A DNA stretch of 64,000 bases from Acidobacteriota bacterium (GCA_021832085.1 JAKBLM010000011.1:28067-92066); one strand, 5' to 3'. Positions 26,732-37,169 are shown, numbered from the stretch's first letter. The notes: generated from the letters alone by a model not told the origin. Numbers and translations are program-made.

Positions 26732-27496
26732 ATGAAACCGACGGAATGGAATCCCGAGCTGTACATGTCGAAACACGCGACCATCATCGAGTCCGGCCGC
26801 GACGTCCTCGCCCTGCTTGCGCCCCAGCCGGGCGAGCGCGTGCTCGATCTCGGCTGCGGCACCGGCCAACTCACCCATGCCATCGCCGAAAGGGGCGCGC
26901 GCGTCACCGGGCTCGACAGTTCGCCCGCCATGATCGAAACCGCCCGTCGCGAATTCCCGGACCTCGATTTTGTCCTGGCCGACGCTACCGATTTCTCTTT
27001 CCCTGAGCCGTTCGACGCCGTTTTCACCAACGCGGCCCTCCACTGGATGCGCCCGCCTGAAAAGACCATCGCCTGCGTCGCCCGCTGTCTCTGCCAGGGC
27101 GGCCGCTTCGTCGCCGAACTCGGCGGCCAGGGCCACATCACCGAGCTTCGTCGCGCCGTGCAGCAGACCTGGCATGAGATGACCGGCCGCGATCTCGAAT
27201 GGAATTACTATTTCCCCTCTGTCGCCGGATTCTCGGCCTTGCTCGAAGCCTCCGGCCTCGAGGTTCGCGAGGCGCGCCTGTTCGATCTCCGCACGAAACT
27301 CGACGACGGCGAAAATGGTCTCCGCAACTTCCTCGTCATGTTCGGCGGCCAATATCTGCGCGCCGCGTCGGAGCCGGCACGCGAAAAATGGCTCCGGCGC
27401 GCCGAGCAGCTTGCCCGTCCCGCGCTGTTCCGCGACGGCGACTGGTACCTCGACCGGCGCCGCCTTCGGGTGCTGGCGGTGAAAACCGCTGCCTGA
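26732..27496 (+). CDS. SAM-dependent methyltransferase (class I, trans-aconitate methyltransferase-like)
   Basis: 254 residues. Motif I VLDLGCGTGQLT, the post-I acidic residue VTGLDSSPAMI, motif II ADATDFSFPEPFDAVFTNAALHWM and motif III CQGGRFVAELGG are present. The NAALHWM stretch and the helical C-terminus recall trans-aconitate 2-methyltransferase, but the substrate is not determined. ATG 26732 is preceded by GGAGG; the longer upstream frame has no family match. It is downstream of the iron-sulfur protein (about 145 bp) and upstream of a GNAT gene. Confidence 0.82.
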   Translation: MKPTEWNPELYMSKHATIIESGRDVLALLAPQPGERVLDLGCGTGQLTHAIAERGARVTGLDSSPAMIETARREFPDLDFVLADATDFSFPEPFDAVFTNAALHWMRPPEKTIACVARCLCQGGRFVAELGGQGHITELRRAVQQTWHEMTGRDLEWNYYFPSVAGFSALLEASGLEVREARLFDLRTKLDDGENGLRNFLVMFGGQYLRAASEPAREKWLRRAEQLARPALFRDGDWYLDRRRLRVLAVKTAA

Positions 27497-27605
27497 TCGC
27501 CTTTCGGCCGGGCACGTCGCCGCGCCACTTCCCGCCATGCCCGGATTTGGCTGATTTCCTCCGGCTCGCCGGCAAAGGCGTAAGGTATAATGGCGCGAGT
27601 CGACC

Positions 27606-28559
27606 TTGTCACTTCTACGCACGCGCGTGGAACTGTCGGACCTGCGCCGCATCAACTCGCGGAAGCTGCAGCCCCTCTTCGAGGAGGAGGCCCGGTGCTG
27701 GAGCGAGCAGCTGCGCTGGGATTACCGCCCTTCCATCGAACTGATCCGCAGCTTTATCAATGCGCGCTCACTGCTTGGCTACGCCGCCTGGCAAAACGGC
27801 GAGCCGGCCGGCTACGGTTTCTACGTCCTCGAAGATCACAAGGGGCTCATCGGCGGCCTCTTCGTTTCCTCGCGCTTTCCCCAAGTGGAAATCGCCCGTC
27901 TCTTGCTCCGGGAAATGCTCGCCGACCTTCGCCATCTCCCGCACATCACCCGCGTCGAAGCCCAGCTGATGCCCAGTGGCACCGAAATTGACGAGGTCCT
28001 CTCTGGCGAGAATTTCCGCATCTTTCATCGCCAATTCATGCTCCTCTCGCTCGGGAATCGGTCGGCCGAAGCTTCGAAGCCGCCCGCCTCGCTCGCGCTC
28101 GAGCCGTGGAACGACCGGCGCTTGCAGTCCTCCGCCAGGCTGATTCAGCTCGCCTACCAGGACCACATCGATGGCGAGATCAACGATCAGTACCGCAGCG
28201 AGGCCGGCGCCGCTCGCTTCTTGCGCAACATCGTTTTCCTTCGTGGCTGCGGCGAATTCCTCCCGCAGGCGTCTTTCGTGCTTGCTGCCTCGCCCCACGA
28301 CGCCCCCATCGGCCTGGTGCTCAACTCGGCCGTCGCGCCCGGCATTGCTCACACGACGCAAATCTGCGTCCTACCTGGCTTCCAGGGCCACGGCCTGGGA
28401 AGAGGCATGCTCGCCGCTTCCGCCGCCGCGCTCACGCGGATGGGCTTTACCGCGATCTCCCTCACCGTCACCTGCGCCAACCGCAATGCCGTCGCTCTCT
28501 ACGAAAGCATGGGCTTCAAAACCCTCCACCGATTCTCCGCCGGTGTCTGGCAAGCCTAG
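27606..28559 (+). CDS. GNAT-family N-acetyltransferase with tandem domains
   Basis: 317 residues. The C-terminal half has the classic acetyl-CoA loop ICVLPGFQGHGLGRGMLAASAAAL followed by VTCANRNAVALYESMGF. The N-terminal half (1-140) looks like a degenerate second GNAT fold with WQNGEPAGYGFYVLEDHKGLIGGLFV. Substrate unknown. The annotated TTG start has no clear ribosome-binding site; a GTG seven codons later (27627) is as good. It is convergent with nrdR. Confidence 0.72.
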   Translation: MSLLRTRVELSDLRRINSRKLQPLFEEEARCWSEQLRWDYRPSIELIRSFINARSLLGYAAWQNGEPAGYGFYVLEDHKGLIGGLFVSSRFPQVEIARLLLREMLADLRHLPHITRVEAQLMPSGTEIDEVLSGENFRIFHRQFMLLSLGNRSAEASKPPASLALEPWNDRRLQSSARLIQLAYQDHIDGEINDQYRSEAGAARFLRNIVFLRGCGEFLPQASFVLAASPHDAPIGLVLNSAVAPGIAHTTQICVLPGFQGHGLGRGMLAASAAALTRMGFTAISLTVTCANRNAVALYESMGFKTLHRFSAGVWQA

Positions 28560-28885
28560 CCAGCCGTAATTTCACACGCCGCCTCGCCGACTCATCCCGG
28601 CGCCCTTTGAGGAGGATCATTCGCCGACGCTTGGCCTCGCTTACCGGTTTTGACCGCGAAAGACTTCATCGCCCCAAACAACTTCGGGTCGAGATTATGA
28701 GGCCGCCTTGGTGCAGATAGTCAAAAACCAGTAATCGCATCTTGCAATCCCGCTACAACGTTTCGGGAAACGGGTTGTGAGACAACCACAACAGCTATGC
28801 CTGGAAGGCGAATGCCAGCTCAAGACGGCCGGGAGCGCGGGAGTCCGAATCACACCAGACAGCATTACAAGGCGTAGCGCTTTTT
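28560..28885. other. 326-bp intergenic stretch between convergent genes
   Basis: Lies between the GNAT gene and nrdR, both ending here. No gene, hairpin-plus-T-run or repeat copy could be recognised. Confidence 0.4.
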
Positions 28886-29356
28886 TCAGCTGCCTTTGCG
28901 CGTCCGCTCGCTGAGCAGCCCCCGCAGTTCGCCCATGAATTCCCGCACGTCCTTGAAATCCAGGTAGACGGACGCGAACCGCACGTAGGCAACCTTGTCC
29001 AGTTTTTTCAGGTGAGACATCAGGAGGGTACCAATTTCACTGGTCGTACGCTCCCGGTTGGGCGATTCCAGAACGTAGCGCTCGACCTCGTCCACCAGCG
29101 CTTCCAGCTTGGCCGTCGGCACCGGCCGCTTTTCGCAAGCCTTCAGCAGCCCTTGCAACACTTTCTGCCGGTCGAACCGCTCGCGCCGGCCGTCCTTCTT
29201 CACCACCATGTAGGGAATTTCGTCGATCCGCTCGTAGGTGGTGAACCGGCGATGGCAATGATTGCATTCCCGCCGCCGCCGGATCAGTTCCCCTCCACCG
29301 CTTTCCCGGGAATCCACCACCCGATCTTCCCGCGACGCGCAGAATGGGCATCTCAC
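28886..29356 (-). CDS. nrdR: Transcriptional repressor NrdR
   Basis: 156 residues, the normal length. It has an N-terminal zinc ribbon (CPFC...CNHCHRRF), [30 protein letters not shown], and an ATP-cone domain with [20 protein letters not shown] and [26 protein letters not shown]. NrdR binds dATP/ATP and represses ribonucleotide reductase genes at NrdR boxes. The start is GTG 29356, overlapping the stop of the upstream membrane gene (GTGA). The frame is open further upstream, but the family N-terminus begins at this residue. Confidence 0.95.
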   Translation of the reverse strand: MRCPFCASREDRVVDSRESGGGELIRRRRECNHCHRRFTTYERIDEIPYMVVKKDGRRERFDRQKVLQGLLKACEKRPVPTAKLEALVDEVERYVLESPNRERTTSEIGTLLMSHLKKLDKVAYVRFASVYLDFKDVREFMGELRGLLSERTRKGS

Positions 29357-30471
29357 GGCTGCACCTTTTCGGCTCCTTCCTTCAACTCCTCCTCTTCGGC
29401 CATCTCCTCTTCCCGTTTCGATTCCGAGGCCAACTGCCACAGTTCATGGATCGAAACTCCCTGCCGGATGAGGAGCGGAACGCCGGCCACGAGCACCGCC
29501 CCGAACGTCACCAGCCACAACACGATGGCCACCACCGCTGCCGGGCCTTGCGAAATCCCGAAAAACACCGTGAGCGCGAAGAAGCTCGCCGCTTGCGCGC
29601 CGCCGCCTACTGCCGGCAGCTGCACCAGCCCGCCCAGCATCGTCACCCCCAGCAAAAGCATCTGGTCCGCATAGCCCAGGTGTGCCAGTTGCCCGCCAAA
29701 CGCATGGCAAATCCATAGAAAGGCCAGCGCCACCACCCCCCAGTGCGCAATCGAATATGCCGTCGCCTCGCCCAGGTCGCGCCAGGTCCGGATCGCCTGC
29801 AGCCCCTCGCTAAACCCGGCCGACATCTGCGCCACCTTGCGCCGCCAGCCCTTCGCCTTCCGCCAGGCATGCATCCGCCGCTGCAGCAGCCCCGCGCCGT
29901 GCCAGCGGAAATAGATCAGGAAGCAGATCATCGCCACCAGCAGTCCCAGCAGCACCAGTCCGACCGAGCGCGCGGCAAGGATCGCCGAACTATGCCCGTC
30001 CACCGGCATCCGGCTCGTGGCCAGCAGCAGGCCGAGGCCGAATAGCCCGAGCGTCGCCGCCACGTCGAACACACGCTCGAGCACATAGATGCCGAACGTT
30101 CCCGAAATCGAAAGCCGGTCTTTCCGCGCGATCAGCAATGGCCGCACCGGTTCGCCCGCTCGCCCCAGCAGGAAGAGCGCGGCGAAGCCCATCAGCGTCG
30201 ATTCGTAGACGTGCCAGAAGTGCGCCTTGCCAAGGTAGCGGGAAAAAGCCACCCAGCGTTGTGCCCGGATCGCGTAGCAGACGTAAATCGCCAGCGCCGC
30301 CAGCAGGATCAGCCCGATTCGGGCCTGCTGCAACGACCGTTCCAGCGACGACCAACTGAAACCCTCCTTGGCAAAAGTGCCCCGCGAATGGTAGAGCAGA
30401 ACGCCGAGCACCCCGACCGTTACCAGCAGGAGGAGTAGGTTCCTTACATTCCTTTTCATCCGCAGCCGCAA
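29353..30471 (-). CDS. Lysylphosphatidylglycerol synthetase/flippase-type membrane protein (UPF0104)
   Basis: 372 residues with about eight hydrophobic segments. It carries the signature LRAQRW-like element ([14 protein letters not shown]), [28 protein letters not shown] and [16 protein letters not shown], typical of the LPG_synthase_TM / AglD family. The C-terminus is acidic ([10 protein letters not shown]). Members flip or modify lipids and may act on isoprenoid or phosphatidylglycerol carriers. Here it is coupled to nrdR by overlap, but a functional link is not evident. Confidence 0.85.
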   Translation of the reverse strand: MRLRMKRNVRNLLLLLVTVGVLGVLLYHSRGTFAKEGFSWSSLERSLQQARIGLILLAALAIYVCYAIRAQRWVAFSRYLGKAHFWHVYESTLMGFAALFLLGRAGEPVRPLLIARKDRLSISGTFGIYVLERVFDVAATLGLFGLGLLLATSRMPVDGHSSAILAARSVGLVLLGLLVAMICFLIYFRWHGAGLLQRRMHAWRKAKGWRRKVAQMSAGFSEGLQAIRTWRDLGEATAYSIAHWGVVALAFLWICHAFGGQLAHLGYADQMLLLGVTMLGGLVQLPAVGGGAQAASFFALTVFFGISQGPAAVVAIVLWLVTFGAVLVAGVPLLIRQGVSIHELWQLASESKREEEMAEEEELKEGAEKVQP

Positions 30472-30667
30472 CGTAGCAGCTAGCCCGCGGAAGTGTCAAG
30501 GAAACGGGCCGATTCTCCGTTCCTGCCCACCCACTCCCCATCGTTATCCGCCCACCACAAAACTTGCCGCTCGCATGGCACCGCCAGTAAGATGAGGGAA
30601 CTTTCCCTGGCCGCTCTGCGTTCCTAATAGGTGAGGACGAAAGTGCGACCCGAGAGGCTGAGCCGGC

Positions 30668-31237
30668 TTGGAATCCGATACGCAACTGGTGGCCCTTTGC
30701 CTGAGCGGAGACCAATCAGCCTGGGAGGAACTTCTTCACCGTCATTCCACCCGGCTCTATCAGTTCTTCTATCGCTTCACCGGCAATCGCCAGGAGACCG
30801 AGGATTTGACCCAAGACGTCTTCCTCCGCGTCTACCAGACGCTCTCCAGCTATCGCCCCGCCGAGGGCAGCTTCAAAACCTGGGTCACCAGCGTCGGCCG
30901 CAACCTGCTGATCGACCACTATCGCCGGAGCCGCCACGACCGCCAGACCAGCTCCCTCGACGACGAAACCTCCGGCGTCGGCGAGCGGCCCTCTCCACGG
31001 CCCGACCCCGAGCGCACCGCTCGCCGGAGCGAGCTTGGGCGCCAGGTCGAGCGGGCGCTTCTCGAGCTCCGGCCGGAATTGCGCGAAGCCGTCGTCCTGC
31101 GCGATTTGCAGGAACTCGAATATCGCGAAATCCAGCGGATTCTCGGCGTGCCAGAAGGCACTGTAAAATCCCGGATCAATCGCGGCAGAATTGAACTGGC
31201 GAAGGCTTTGGAACGTATGGGATTAGTAAGGGAATAA
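30668..31237 (+). CDS. ECF-type RNA polymerase sigma factor
   Basis: 189 residues. Region 2 shows LYQFFYRFTGNRQETEDLTQDVFLRVYQTL and the NLLIDHYRR element. Region 4 shows LRPELREAVVLRDLQELEYREIQRILGVPEGTVKSRINRGR. It starts at TTG 30668 with an AGAGG-like site some distance upstream. It lies 3 bp ahead of the anti-sigma gene and leads a five-gene envelope operon, so it probably autoregulates and reports cell-envelope state. No clear ECF -35/-10 pair was picked out upstream by eye. Confidence 0.92.
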   Translation: MESDTQLVALCLSGDQSAWEELLHRHSTRLYQFFYRFTGNRQETEDLTQDVFLRVYQTLSSYRPAEGSFKTWVTSVGRNLLIDHYRRSRHDRQTSSLDDETSGVGERPSPRPDPERTARRSELGRQVERALLELRPELREAVVLRDLQELEYREIQRILGVPEGTVKSRINRGRIELAKALERMGLVRE

Positions 31238-31240
31238 ACA

Positions 31241-31876
31241 ATGGCTTGGACCTGCGAACAAACCGAGGACCGGCTGCTCGACGCGCTCGATGGAAATCTC
31301 GATTCCGCCGAGCGCGCCCTGCTGGATGCCCACCTGGCCGATTGCGCCAAGTGCCGCCAGCTCGCCGTGGGCGTTCGCCAAACCGTCGAAGCCCTCCACC
31401 ACCTGCCTCCCGTTGAGCCCGCTCCCTGGCTGGTCCCCAAAATCATCGAAAGGACCAGCGGCATCAGGCCCGTGCACCGTTTCCGCTGGTTTGGCTGGCT
31501 CGATTCGCTGGCCCAGCCGCGCTTTGCCCTGGGCGTTGTCGCCGTACTCGTCTCGCTCTCCATCCTCCTCCGCGCTCTCAGCGGCGGAGCGCCATCCTCA
31601 CTGGCGGCCTTGAATCCGCTCCAGCTTTACCGCCAGGTCGACCGCCGTGCCCACCTGGTCTATGCTCGCAGCGTCAAGTTCATCAGCGACCTGCGCGTGG
31701 TTTACGAAATCCAGTCTCGCTTCCAACCGGAACCTGCCGGTGAACCGGCCCAATCGCCGGAAAAGAAAAGCACCGACCAGCTCGAGCAGCTCTTCTACAA
31801 CCGCGTGGAAAGCCGGCTCCGCCCGGTCGCAAACCCTGTCCTCGGAGACAAGCATGAAATGCGCTATCCATCCTGA
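31241..31876 (+). CDS. Anti-sigma factor with N-terminal zinc finger and one membrane helix
   Basis: 211 residues. The zf-HC2-type anti-sigma zinc motif is HLADCAKC (His-x3-Cys-x2-Cys) with an upstream Cys at residue 5. A single membrane span (ALGVVAVLVSLSILLRAL) lies at about 92-110, and a C-terminal domain of about 95 residues would be periplasmic. It starts 3 bp after the sigma gene, so it is its likely inhibitor. The C-terminus overlaps the next gene by 23 bp. The membrane topology suits signalling of envelope damage, and regulated proteolysis is possible. Confidence 0.85.
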   Translation: MAWTCEQTEDRLLDALDGNLDSAERALLDAHLADCAKCRQLAVGVRQTVEALHHLPPVEPAPWLVPKIIERTSGIRPVHRFRWFGWLDSLAQPRFALGVVAVLVSLSILLRALSGGAPSSLAALNPLQLYRQVDRRAHLVYARSVKFISDLRVVYEIQSRFQPEPAGEPAQSPEKKSTDQLEQLFYNRVESRLRPVANPVLGDKHEMRYPS

Positions 31877-32618
31877 TCGGGACGCCACCGGCTATTGCCG
31901 TACCTGTGGTAAACCGTTGTGCACGGAATGCACTCGGAACGTCCGCGGCGCGCTCTACTGCGAAGGGTGCCTCGCCGAGCGCCTCGCGGCCGCCGGCCCG
32001 GTCTCGACCCCTGCGCATGCTGCCGCCCCGAATCCGGGTGTGGCGGCCGTGCTGGGCTTCATTCCAGGGCTGGGAGCCATCTATAACGGGGAATACGTCA
32101 AGGGCCTGATCCACATCGCCATCTTTGCCGGCATCATCGCCGTCATGAACGCCCAGACGAACGACAGCTTGCAAGTCTTTTTCGCACTCGGCTTGGCCTG
32201 TTTCTACCTCTATATGCCGATTGAGGCCTATCGCACCGCGAAGATGAAGCAAGCTGCCGCCTTTTACGGTGGCTACGCGCCTCCTCAGGCCGGCGCGCCA
32301 GGTCCCGGTGCCGCCGCGCCCATCCCCGATGCCGCTTCGGCCGCCTCTTTCTCCGGTCCGTCGGCGGCGCCATTCTCCGCCGCTCCTGTTGTTCCTGGTG
32401 CCCCGATGGCAACTCCGCAAGTCAGGCAGGGGGCGTCGCACAACCCGATGGCCGGCGCGATCGTGCTGATCGTGATCGGCGTGCTGGTTCTCCTGGCCAA
32501 TCTCGGTTTGCTCTCGGGCAATTGGCTTGGGCGCTGGTGGCCACTCATCCTGATTGGGCTCGGAATCTGGCTCTTTTGGAAACGGAACTATGAGCGGGGA
32601 AGGACTCCACAACGATGA
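31854..32618 (+). CDS. B-box zinc finger membrane protein (DUF5668-like C-terminus)
   Basis: 254 residues. Cys/His pairs at the N-terminus (CAIHPDRDATGYCRTCGKPLC and CTECTRN...YCEGC) form a B-box-type zinc finger. A membrane segment (about 55-100) follows, with GAIYNGEYVKGLIHIAIFAGI, a motif also seen in TM2/tail-anchored-type domains. Then comes an Ala/Pro-rich linker and two C-terminal hydrophobic helices (IVLIVIGVLVLLANLGLL and WWPLILIGLGIWLFW) typical of DUF5668/LiaF-TM. GGAG just upstream of ATG 31854 supports the start. Role unknown; it belongs to the sigma operon. Confidence 0.78.
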   Translation: MKCAIHPDRDATGYCRTCGKPLCTECTRNVRGALYCEGCLAERLAAAGPVSTPAHAAAPNPGVAAVLGFIPGLGAIYNGEYVKGLIHIAIFAGIIAVMNAQTNDSLQVFFALGLACFYLYMPIEAYRTAKMKQAAAFYGGYAPPQAGAPGPGAAAPIPDAASAASFSGPSAAPFSAAPVVPGAPMATPQVRQGASHNPMAGAIVLIVIGVLVLLANLGLLSGNWLGRWWPLILIGLGIWLFWKRNYERGRTPQR

Positions 32619-32824
32619 GTTCCTGGCGCAATTGCAACTGTCAGCAATGCCGGATCCGCGGCCTGATGGGCCCCGCTCTGCTGATTACGATCGGCGTCCT
32701 GTTCCTGATCGGCGAATACAGCGCCTATTCCTTCGGCCAGCTCGCGCCGATAATCCTGATCGTCATCGGCGTCATCTTGGTCGCCAAGGCACTTGCTTCG
32801 AGCGAGGGCCACGTCGGTCCGTGA
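32615..32824 (+). CDS. Small DUF5668-type membrane protein
   Basis: 69 residues. Its ATG overlaps the preceding TGA (ATGA). Two hydrophobic stretches (GPALLITIGVLFLIGEY and LAPIILIVIGVILVAKAL) match the LiaF-TM/DUF5668 pair. CNCQQC near the N-terminus could bind zinc. Position and overlap make it a genuine fourth member of the sigma operon; its role is unknown. Confidence 0.72.
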   Translation: MSSWRNCNCQQCRIRGLMGPALLITIGVLFLIGEYSAYSFGQLAPIILIVIGVILVAKALASSEGHVGP

Positions 32825-32831
32825 GCAACCT

Positions 32832-34244
32832 ATGACACCCCCCTACGCTCGTCGGCGGAGCTCGATCTTCGGCGGCCTGCTGCTGATCCTGGTCGGCTTT
32901 CTGTTCCTGATCCACAACCTGGCGCCCGGCCTGCTCCATCTCGGCCACGTCGTCCGCTATTGGCCCGTACTGCTGATCCTCTGGGGTCTCGCGCGGCTCT
33001 GGGACTATTCCGCCGCCCGCCGCTCCGGCCAGTCCGCCCCGCGGACAGTCAGCGGGACCGACCTGCTCCTGATCCTGCTCGTGCTGGTCGGCGTCGCCGC
33101 GCTGGTGGCCTACGACCGCATTCACCACAACATGGACTGGCAGCGCGGGTTCAACCTCTTCACCAATTCCTACTCGTTCACCACCACCTTGCCCACCGAG
33201 CCGGTCGAGCCTTCGATGCGCATCAAGCTCTCGACCCCGCGCGGCGATATCAACGTGCATCCGCAGTCGTCGTCCGGCTTGAGCGTCGTCGTCACCAAGA
33301 CCGTCCACGCCCCTAGCCGCAACGAAGCCCAGAAGATCGCCGATGCCACCACCGTCTCCGTCCAGCGCTCCGCCGCCGGCGTCGAGATCAATCCTCGGAT
33401 TCGCGAAGGCGGCAGCGAAGCGGTCAGCTACGATGCCAGCGTCTTTCCCAAGACGTCCCTGCTCGCCTCCACCGGTCACGGCGAGGTCCACGTCACCGGC
33501 ATCCAGGGCGAAATCTCGCTCGACGCCGCCGGCCATGTCGACGTCTCCCAGACCGGATCGAACGCCACCGTCAACCTCCGTCGCGGCGATGCTCACATTC
33601 ACGGGATCGACGGCAATGTCACCGTCAACGGCCGCGGCGAGCAGCTCGACATCGGCGAAATCCGCGGCCGCGTCTCAATTAACGGCGAATTCTACGGTCC
33701 TATACGCGTTCTCAGGGCCGACAAGGGTGTCTCCTTCAATTCCCGCCGTACCTCCCTCGCCGTCAGCGCTCCGCTCGGCCGTCTCGACATGGATTCCAGC
33801 CGCCTGGTCCTTTCCGACACCCCTGGCAACGTCTCGCTCGAAACTCGCGAAAAGGATATTCACTTCGAAAATGTCCAGGGTGCGGTCCAGATCTTCAACC
33901 GCAACGGCACCGTCGAGGTCCGCTACAGCCTGCCGCCTCGCCACAATATCGACATCACCAACCACGCCGGCAATATCAACCTTGTCCTCCCGAGCGGCTC
34001 GGCTTTCTCCATCACCGCCGTGGCCCGCTCGGGCGAAATTTCCAGCGATTTCCGCGCCCCTTCGCTCAAGGTCGTAAACCAGTCCTCGAGCTCCGTCCTC
34101 AACGGCACCCTCGGCTCCGGCGGCCCGAAAATCTCCCTTAACACCACCTACGGCACCATCCACATCCGACGTGCCCCGCCCGCACCGCCCGTCCCGCCGC
34201 CTCCGCCCCCGTCCCCCAAGCCCGCCACCGGCATCCGCAACTGA
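32832..34244 (+). CDS. Membrane-anchored DUF4097 beta-strand protein
   Basis: 470 residues. Three hydrophobic stretches near the N-terminus (about 10-100, LiaF-TM-like) are followed by a long right-handed beta-solenoid of DUF4097 type (INVHPQSS, GEVHVTGIQGEISLDAAG, GDAHIHGIDGNVTVNGRGE, and so on to about 450). A C-terminal Pro-rich tail (APPVPPPPPP) ends it. ATG 32832 starts 7 bp after the small gene. Such proteins in LiaI-LiaF-like and ECF operons are thought to sit at the envelope as sensors or scaffolds. Function inferred. Confidence 0.82.
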   Translation: MTPPYARRRSSIFGGLLLILVGFLFLIHNLAPGLLHLGHVVRYWPVLLILWGLARLWDYSAARRSGQSAPRTVSGTDLLLILLVLVGVAALVAYDRIHHNMDWQRGFNLFTNSYSFTTTLPTEPVEPSMRIKLSTPRGDINVHPQSSSGLSVVVTKTVHAPSRNEAQKIADATTVSVQRSAAGVEINPRIREGGSEAVSYDASVFPKTSLLASTGHGEVHVTGIQGEISLDAAGHVDVSQTGSNATVNLRRGDAHIHGIDGNVTVNGRGEQLDIGEIRGRVSINGEFYGPIRVLRADKGVSFNSRRTSLAVSAPLGRLDMDSSRLVLSDTPGNVSLETREKDIHFENVQGAVQIFNRNGTVEVRYSLPPRHNIDITNHAGNINLVLPSGSAFSITAVARSGEISSDFRAPSLKVVNQSSSSVLNGTLGSGGPKISLNTTYGTIHIRRAPPAPPVPPPPPPSPKPATGIRN

Positions 34245-34327
34245 CCACGACGCCCCATACCCGTAGACTTTCTCCTTGGTCCAGCACTTTGGTGTGAATT
34301 CGGCAGGAAGATCGCCAGATAACTCAT

Positions 34328-34372
34328 GTGGCGCCACCCTTTAGGGTGGCAGAGTGTCGACCCGCGAGAAAA
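34328..34372. repeat. Intergenic repeat family A, copy 2
   Basis: Hairpin GCCACCCT-TT-AGGGTGGC (34333-34350) followed by CAGAGTGTCG and GCGAGAAAA. It lies between two convergent genes. No T-run is present. Confidence 0.7.
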
Positions 34373-34406
34373 ATCCGCGGAGGCCCGCACGGCGGCCGGT
34401 TTCCCT

Positions 34407-37169
34407 CTACAGCTCCAGCACCCCGCTCACAATCCCGTCCTCCATCCGGTCTTCGAGCGTGAAGCCGAGCCGCTGGCACAGCGCCCGCATCTCGAAATTC
34501 TCGGGCAGAATGTTCGCGATCACCTTTTTCAACCGCTCGGCGCGCGCCACTTCGATGTCCCGCCGCACCAGTTCCGTCCCCAGCCCGCGGTGCTGGAATT
34601 CGTCGAGAATCACCACCGCCAGCTCGCCCGCGTTGGTGCCGTGAATCTTTGTCAGCCGCACGACGCCCAGAATCTGCCGTTCCCCGCTCGCTGGATCGCG
34701 CCGCTCGGCCACCAGCGCGATTTCCCGGTCGTAATCGATGAAGCAGATGCGCGTCAGCCGCTCGTGCGCGGTGCGCGTGCTCAGCTTCATCGGCTGGAAG
34801 TAGCGCAGATACACGCTCCGCTCCGAAAGCTTCTCGTGAAATTTGGTGATCAGCGGCTCGTCTTCGGGCCGGATCGGGCGAATCGTCACCGGCTCGCCGT
34901 CCTTCATCTTCCACTCACTCACATACTGCGCCGGGTACGGCCGGACCGCCGGTCGCGGCAGCTGGTCTTCCGCCGTGTCGCGTTCGTGCAGCACCACCCG
35001 CGCGTCGAGTGCCAGCAACTGCGTCGGCGAAGCGAGCAGTGGGTTGATGTCGATTTCCTTGATCCACGGCTGCTCGACCACCAACAGGCTGAAATGCACC
35101 AGCAGGTTTTCGAGCCCGGCCAGGTCCACCGGCGGACGCCCGCGCACACCCTGGAGCGCGATGTAGATCCGCGTCTGCTCCATCATGCGCCGTGCCAGCG
35201 TGGTGTTGAGCGGCGGCAGCGCCAGCGCGCTGTCCTTCGCCACCTCGACCAACTGTCCTCCGGCCCCGAAGAGCAGCACCGGCCCGAACTGCGCGTCGAT
35301 TGAGCTGCCGATGATCAGCTCGTAGCCGTCGAGCTTCGCCATCGGCTGCACCGTCACGCCCAGAAAATGTCCCAGCCCCTTCTTTTCCTCCACCAGCCGC
35401 CGGATTTCGTCAAAGGCGATGCGCACCTGCTCGGCACTTTTCAGGTTCAGCTGCACGCCGCCCACGTCAGTCTTGTGCGTGATCGTTTCCGAGTAGAGCT
35501 TCACGGCCACCGGGTAGCCGATTTCTCCGGCCAGCCTGGCCGCCTCGCGCCCGCTCTCCGCGATCTCTGTCCTCACCGAGGGAATGCCGTATGCCGCCAG
35601 CAGCTGCTTCGATTCGTATTCGGTGAGCAGCGTCCGTCCGGCACCGCGCACTCCGTTCACGATGCTCTCTGCCCGTGCGCGGTCGAGCGGCTCTTCCCGC
35701 CGCAGCGAAGGCGTTTCGTACAGCGCCTTCAGGTTGTACGCATAGCGCCACATGTAGTTGAACGCCTTCACCGCCGTGTCGGGAAATGGAAACGTCGGAA
35801 TGCCGGCCCGGTTCAGGATCTCCTCGCCGCCCGCCACGTCAGCGCCGCCCATCCAGCTCGCCAACAGCGGCTTCCCCGTCGAGCTGGCGAATGGCCGCAG
35901 CTGCTCGGCGATCTGCGTCGGGTTCGTCATCCCCTGCGGCGTCATCACCACCAGGATGCCGTCGATGCCCGGGTCCTTCGCCGCGATCTCCAGCGCCTTC
36001 GCATACCGCTCCGGTTCGGCGTCGCCCAAAATGTCGATTGGATTGTTATGGCTCCAGTGCGGCGGCAGGAAGCTGTTGTACGCCACCATGCTTTCCTCCG
36101 ACAGCACCGCCAGTTCCCCGCCCCGCGAGACGAGTGCATCGGTTGCCAGCACGCCCGGCCCGCCCGCGTTGGTCACGATCGCCAGCCGTGGCCCGCTTGG
36201 CAGCGGCTGCTTCGCCAGCACCTCCGCCATGTAAAAAATGTCCGCGATCGAATCGACCCGCAGCACGCCCACGCGCCGGAACGCCGCGTCCAGCACCTCG
36301 TCGCTGCCGGTGAGCGAGCCGGTGTGCGAAGCAGCCGCCTTGGCCGCCGCCGCGCTCCGTCCCGCCTTGATCACGATCACCGGCTTCGAGAGCGACACCT
36401 CCCGCGCCGCCGATAGAAACGACCGCGCGTTGCCCACCGATTCCATGTAGATCAGGATGCTGTCGGTCCGCGCGTCGTGCCCGAAGTAGTCGATCAGGTC
36501 GCCCCAATCCACGTCCAGCATCGATCCGATCGATACGAAGCCGCTGAACCCCACCAGCTCCCGCAGGCTCCAGTCCAGCACCGCTGTGCACAGCGCCCCG
36601 CTCTGGCTGATGAACGCCACGTTCCCCGGCCGCGCCATCGCGCTCGCAAAGGTCGCGTTCAGCCCGCCGATCGGGTTCATCACGCCCAGGCAGTTCGGCC
36701 CGATCAGGCGCATCTTGCCGCGAATGATCTCGCCGATCTCCCGCTCGAGTTCCTGGCCGGCCTCCCCGTGCTCCTTGAACCCGGCCGAGATCACGATGCC
36801 CGTCGGCACGCCCAGCTCCACCGCTTGCCGCAGGATGCCCGGCACCGTCACTGCCGGCGTCGTCACCACCACCAGGTCCGGCTTCTCCGGCATTTCCCGC
36901 AGATCGCGATACGCCCGGATTCCCAGCACGCTCGGCCGATTCGGATTCACCGGATAGACCGTTCCGCCAAACGGCGATCGCAGCAGGTTCCACAGCACCG
37001 ATCGCCCCACGCTCCCTTGCCGCTCGGTCGCCCCGATGACGGCCACCGTCTTCGGCCAGAAAATCGGGTCGAGCGGGTGGCCCTCTATGCGCAAGACGTC
37101 GTGCGCCGGATCGACCAGCACCTTTCCCGCGCCCGATTTCGGTATTGGCTTCGAACTCCTGGAAATCAT
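34407..37169 (-). CDS. ADP-forming acyl-CoA synthetase fused to a GNAT acetyltransferase
   Basis: 920 residues. Order: CoA-binding Rossmann domain (about 30-130, [17 protein letters not shown]); succinyl-CoA-ligase-like domains with phospho-His region [12 protein letters not shown] (His282); ATP-grasp (about 510-735, [16 protein letters not shown] and [17 protein letters not shown]); GNAT (about 760-920, [21 protein letters not shown]). This is the PatZ/Pka-like lysine-acetyltransferase architecture, with acyl-CoA synthetase (ADP-forming) homology in the first two-thirds. With His282 retained, the synthetase part may still be active. It probably acetylates protein lysines or makes acetyl-CoA. 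It starts at ATG 37169 after a purine-rich site, alone on its strand. Confidence 0.9.
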   Translation of the reverse strand: MISRSSKPIPKSGAGKVLVDPAHDVLRIEGHPLDPIFWPKTVAVIGATERQGSVGRSVLWNLLRSPFGGTVYPVNPNRPSVLGIRAYRDLREMPEKPDLVVVTTPAVTVPGILRQAVELGVPTGIVISAGFKEHGEAGQELEREIGEIIRGKMRLIGPNCLGVMNPIGGLNATFASAMARPGNVAFISQSGALCTAVLDWSLRELVGFSGFVSIGSMLDVDWGDLIDYFGHDARTDSILIYMESVGNARSFLSAAREVSLSKPVIVIKAGRSAAAAKAAASHTGSLTGSDEVLDAAFRRVGVLRVDSIADIFYMAEVLAKQPLPSGPRLAIVTNAGGPGVLATDALVSRGGELAVLSEESMVAYNSFLPPHWSHNNPIDILGDAEPERYAKALEIAAKDPGIDGILVVMTPQGMTNPTQIAEQLRPFASSTGKPLLASWMGGADVAGGEEILNRAGIPTFPFPDTAVKAFNYMWRYAYNLKALYETPSLRREEPLDRARAESIVNGVRGAGRTLLTEYESKQLLAAYGIPSVRTEIAESGREAARLAGEIGYPVAVKLYSETITHKTDVGGVQLNLKSAEQVRIAFDEIRRLVEEKKGLGHFLGVTVQPMAKLDGYELIIGSSIDAQFGPVLLFGAGGQLVEVAKDSALALPPLNTTLARRMMEQTRIYIALQGVRGRPPVDLAGLENLLVHFSLLVVEQPWIKEIDINPLLASPTQLLALDARVVLHERDTAEDQLPRPAVRPYPAQYVSEWKMKDGEPVTIRPIRPEDEPLITKFHEKLSERSVYLRYFQPMKLSTRTAHERLTRICFIDYDREIALVAERRDPASGERQILGVVRLTKIHGTNAGELAVVILDEFQHRGLGTELVRRDIEVARAERLKKVIANILPENFEMRALCQRLGFTLEDRMEDGIVSGVLEL

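Noticed and set aside
34328..34372. Rho-independent terminator between convergent genes
   Set aside because: The stem has no T-run and recurs at other loci, so it is listed as a repeat.
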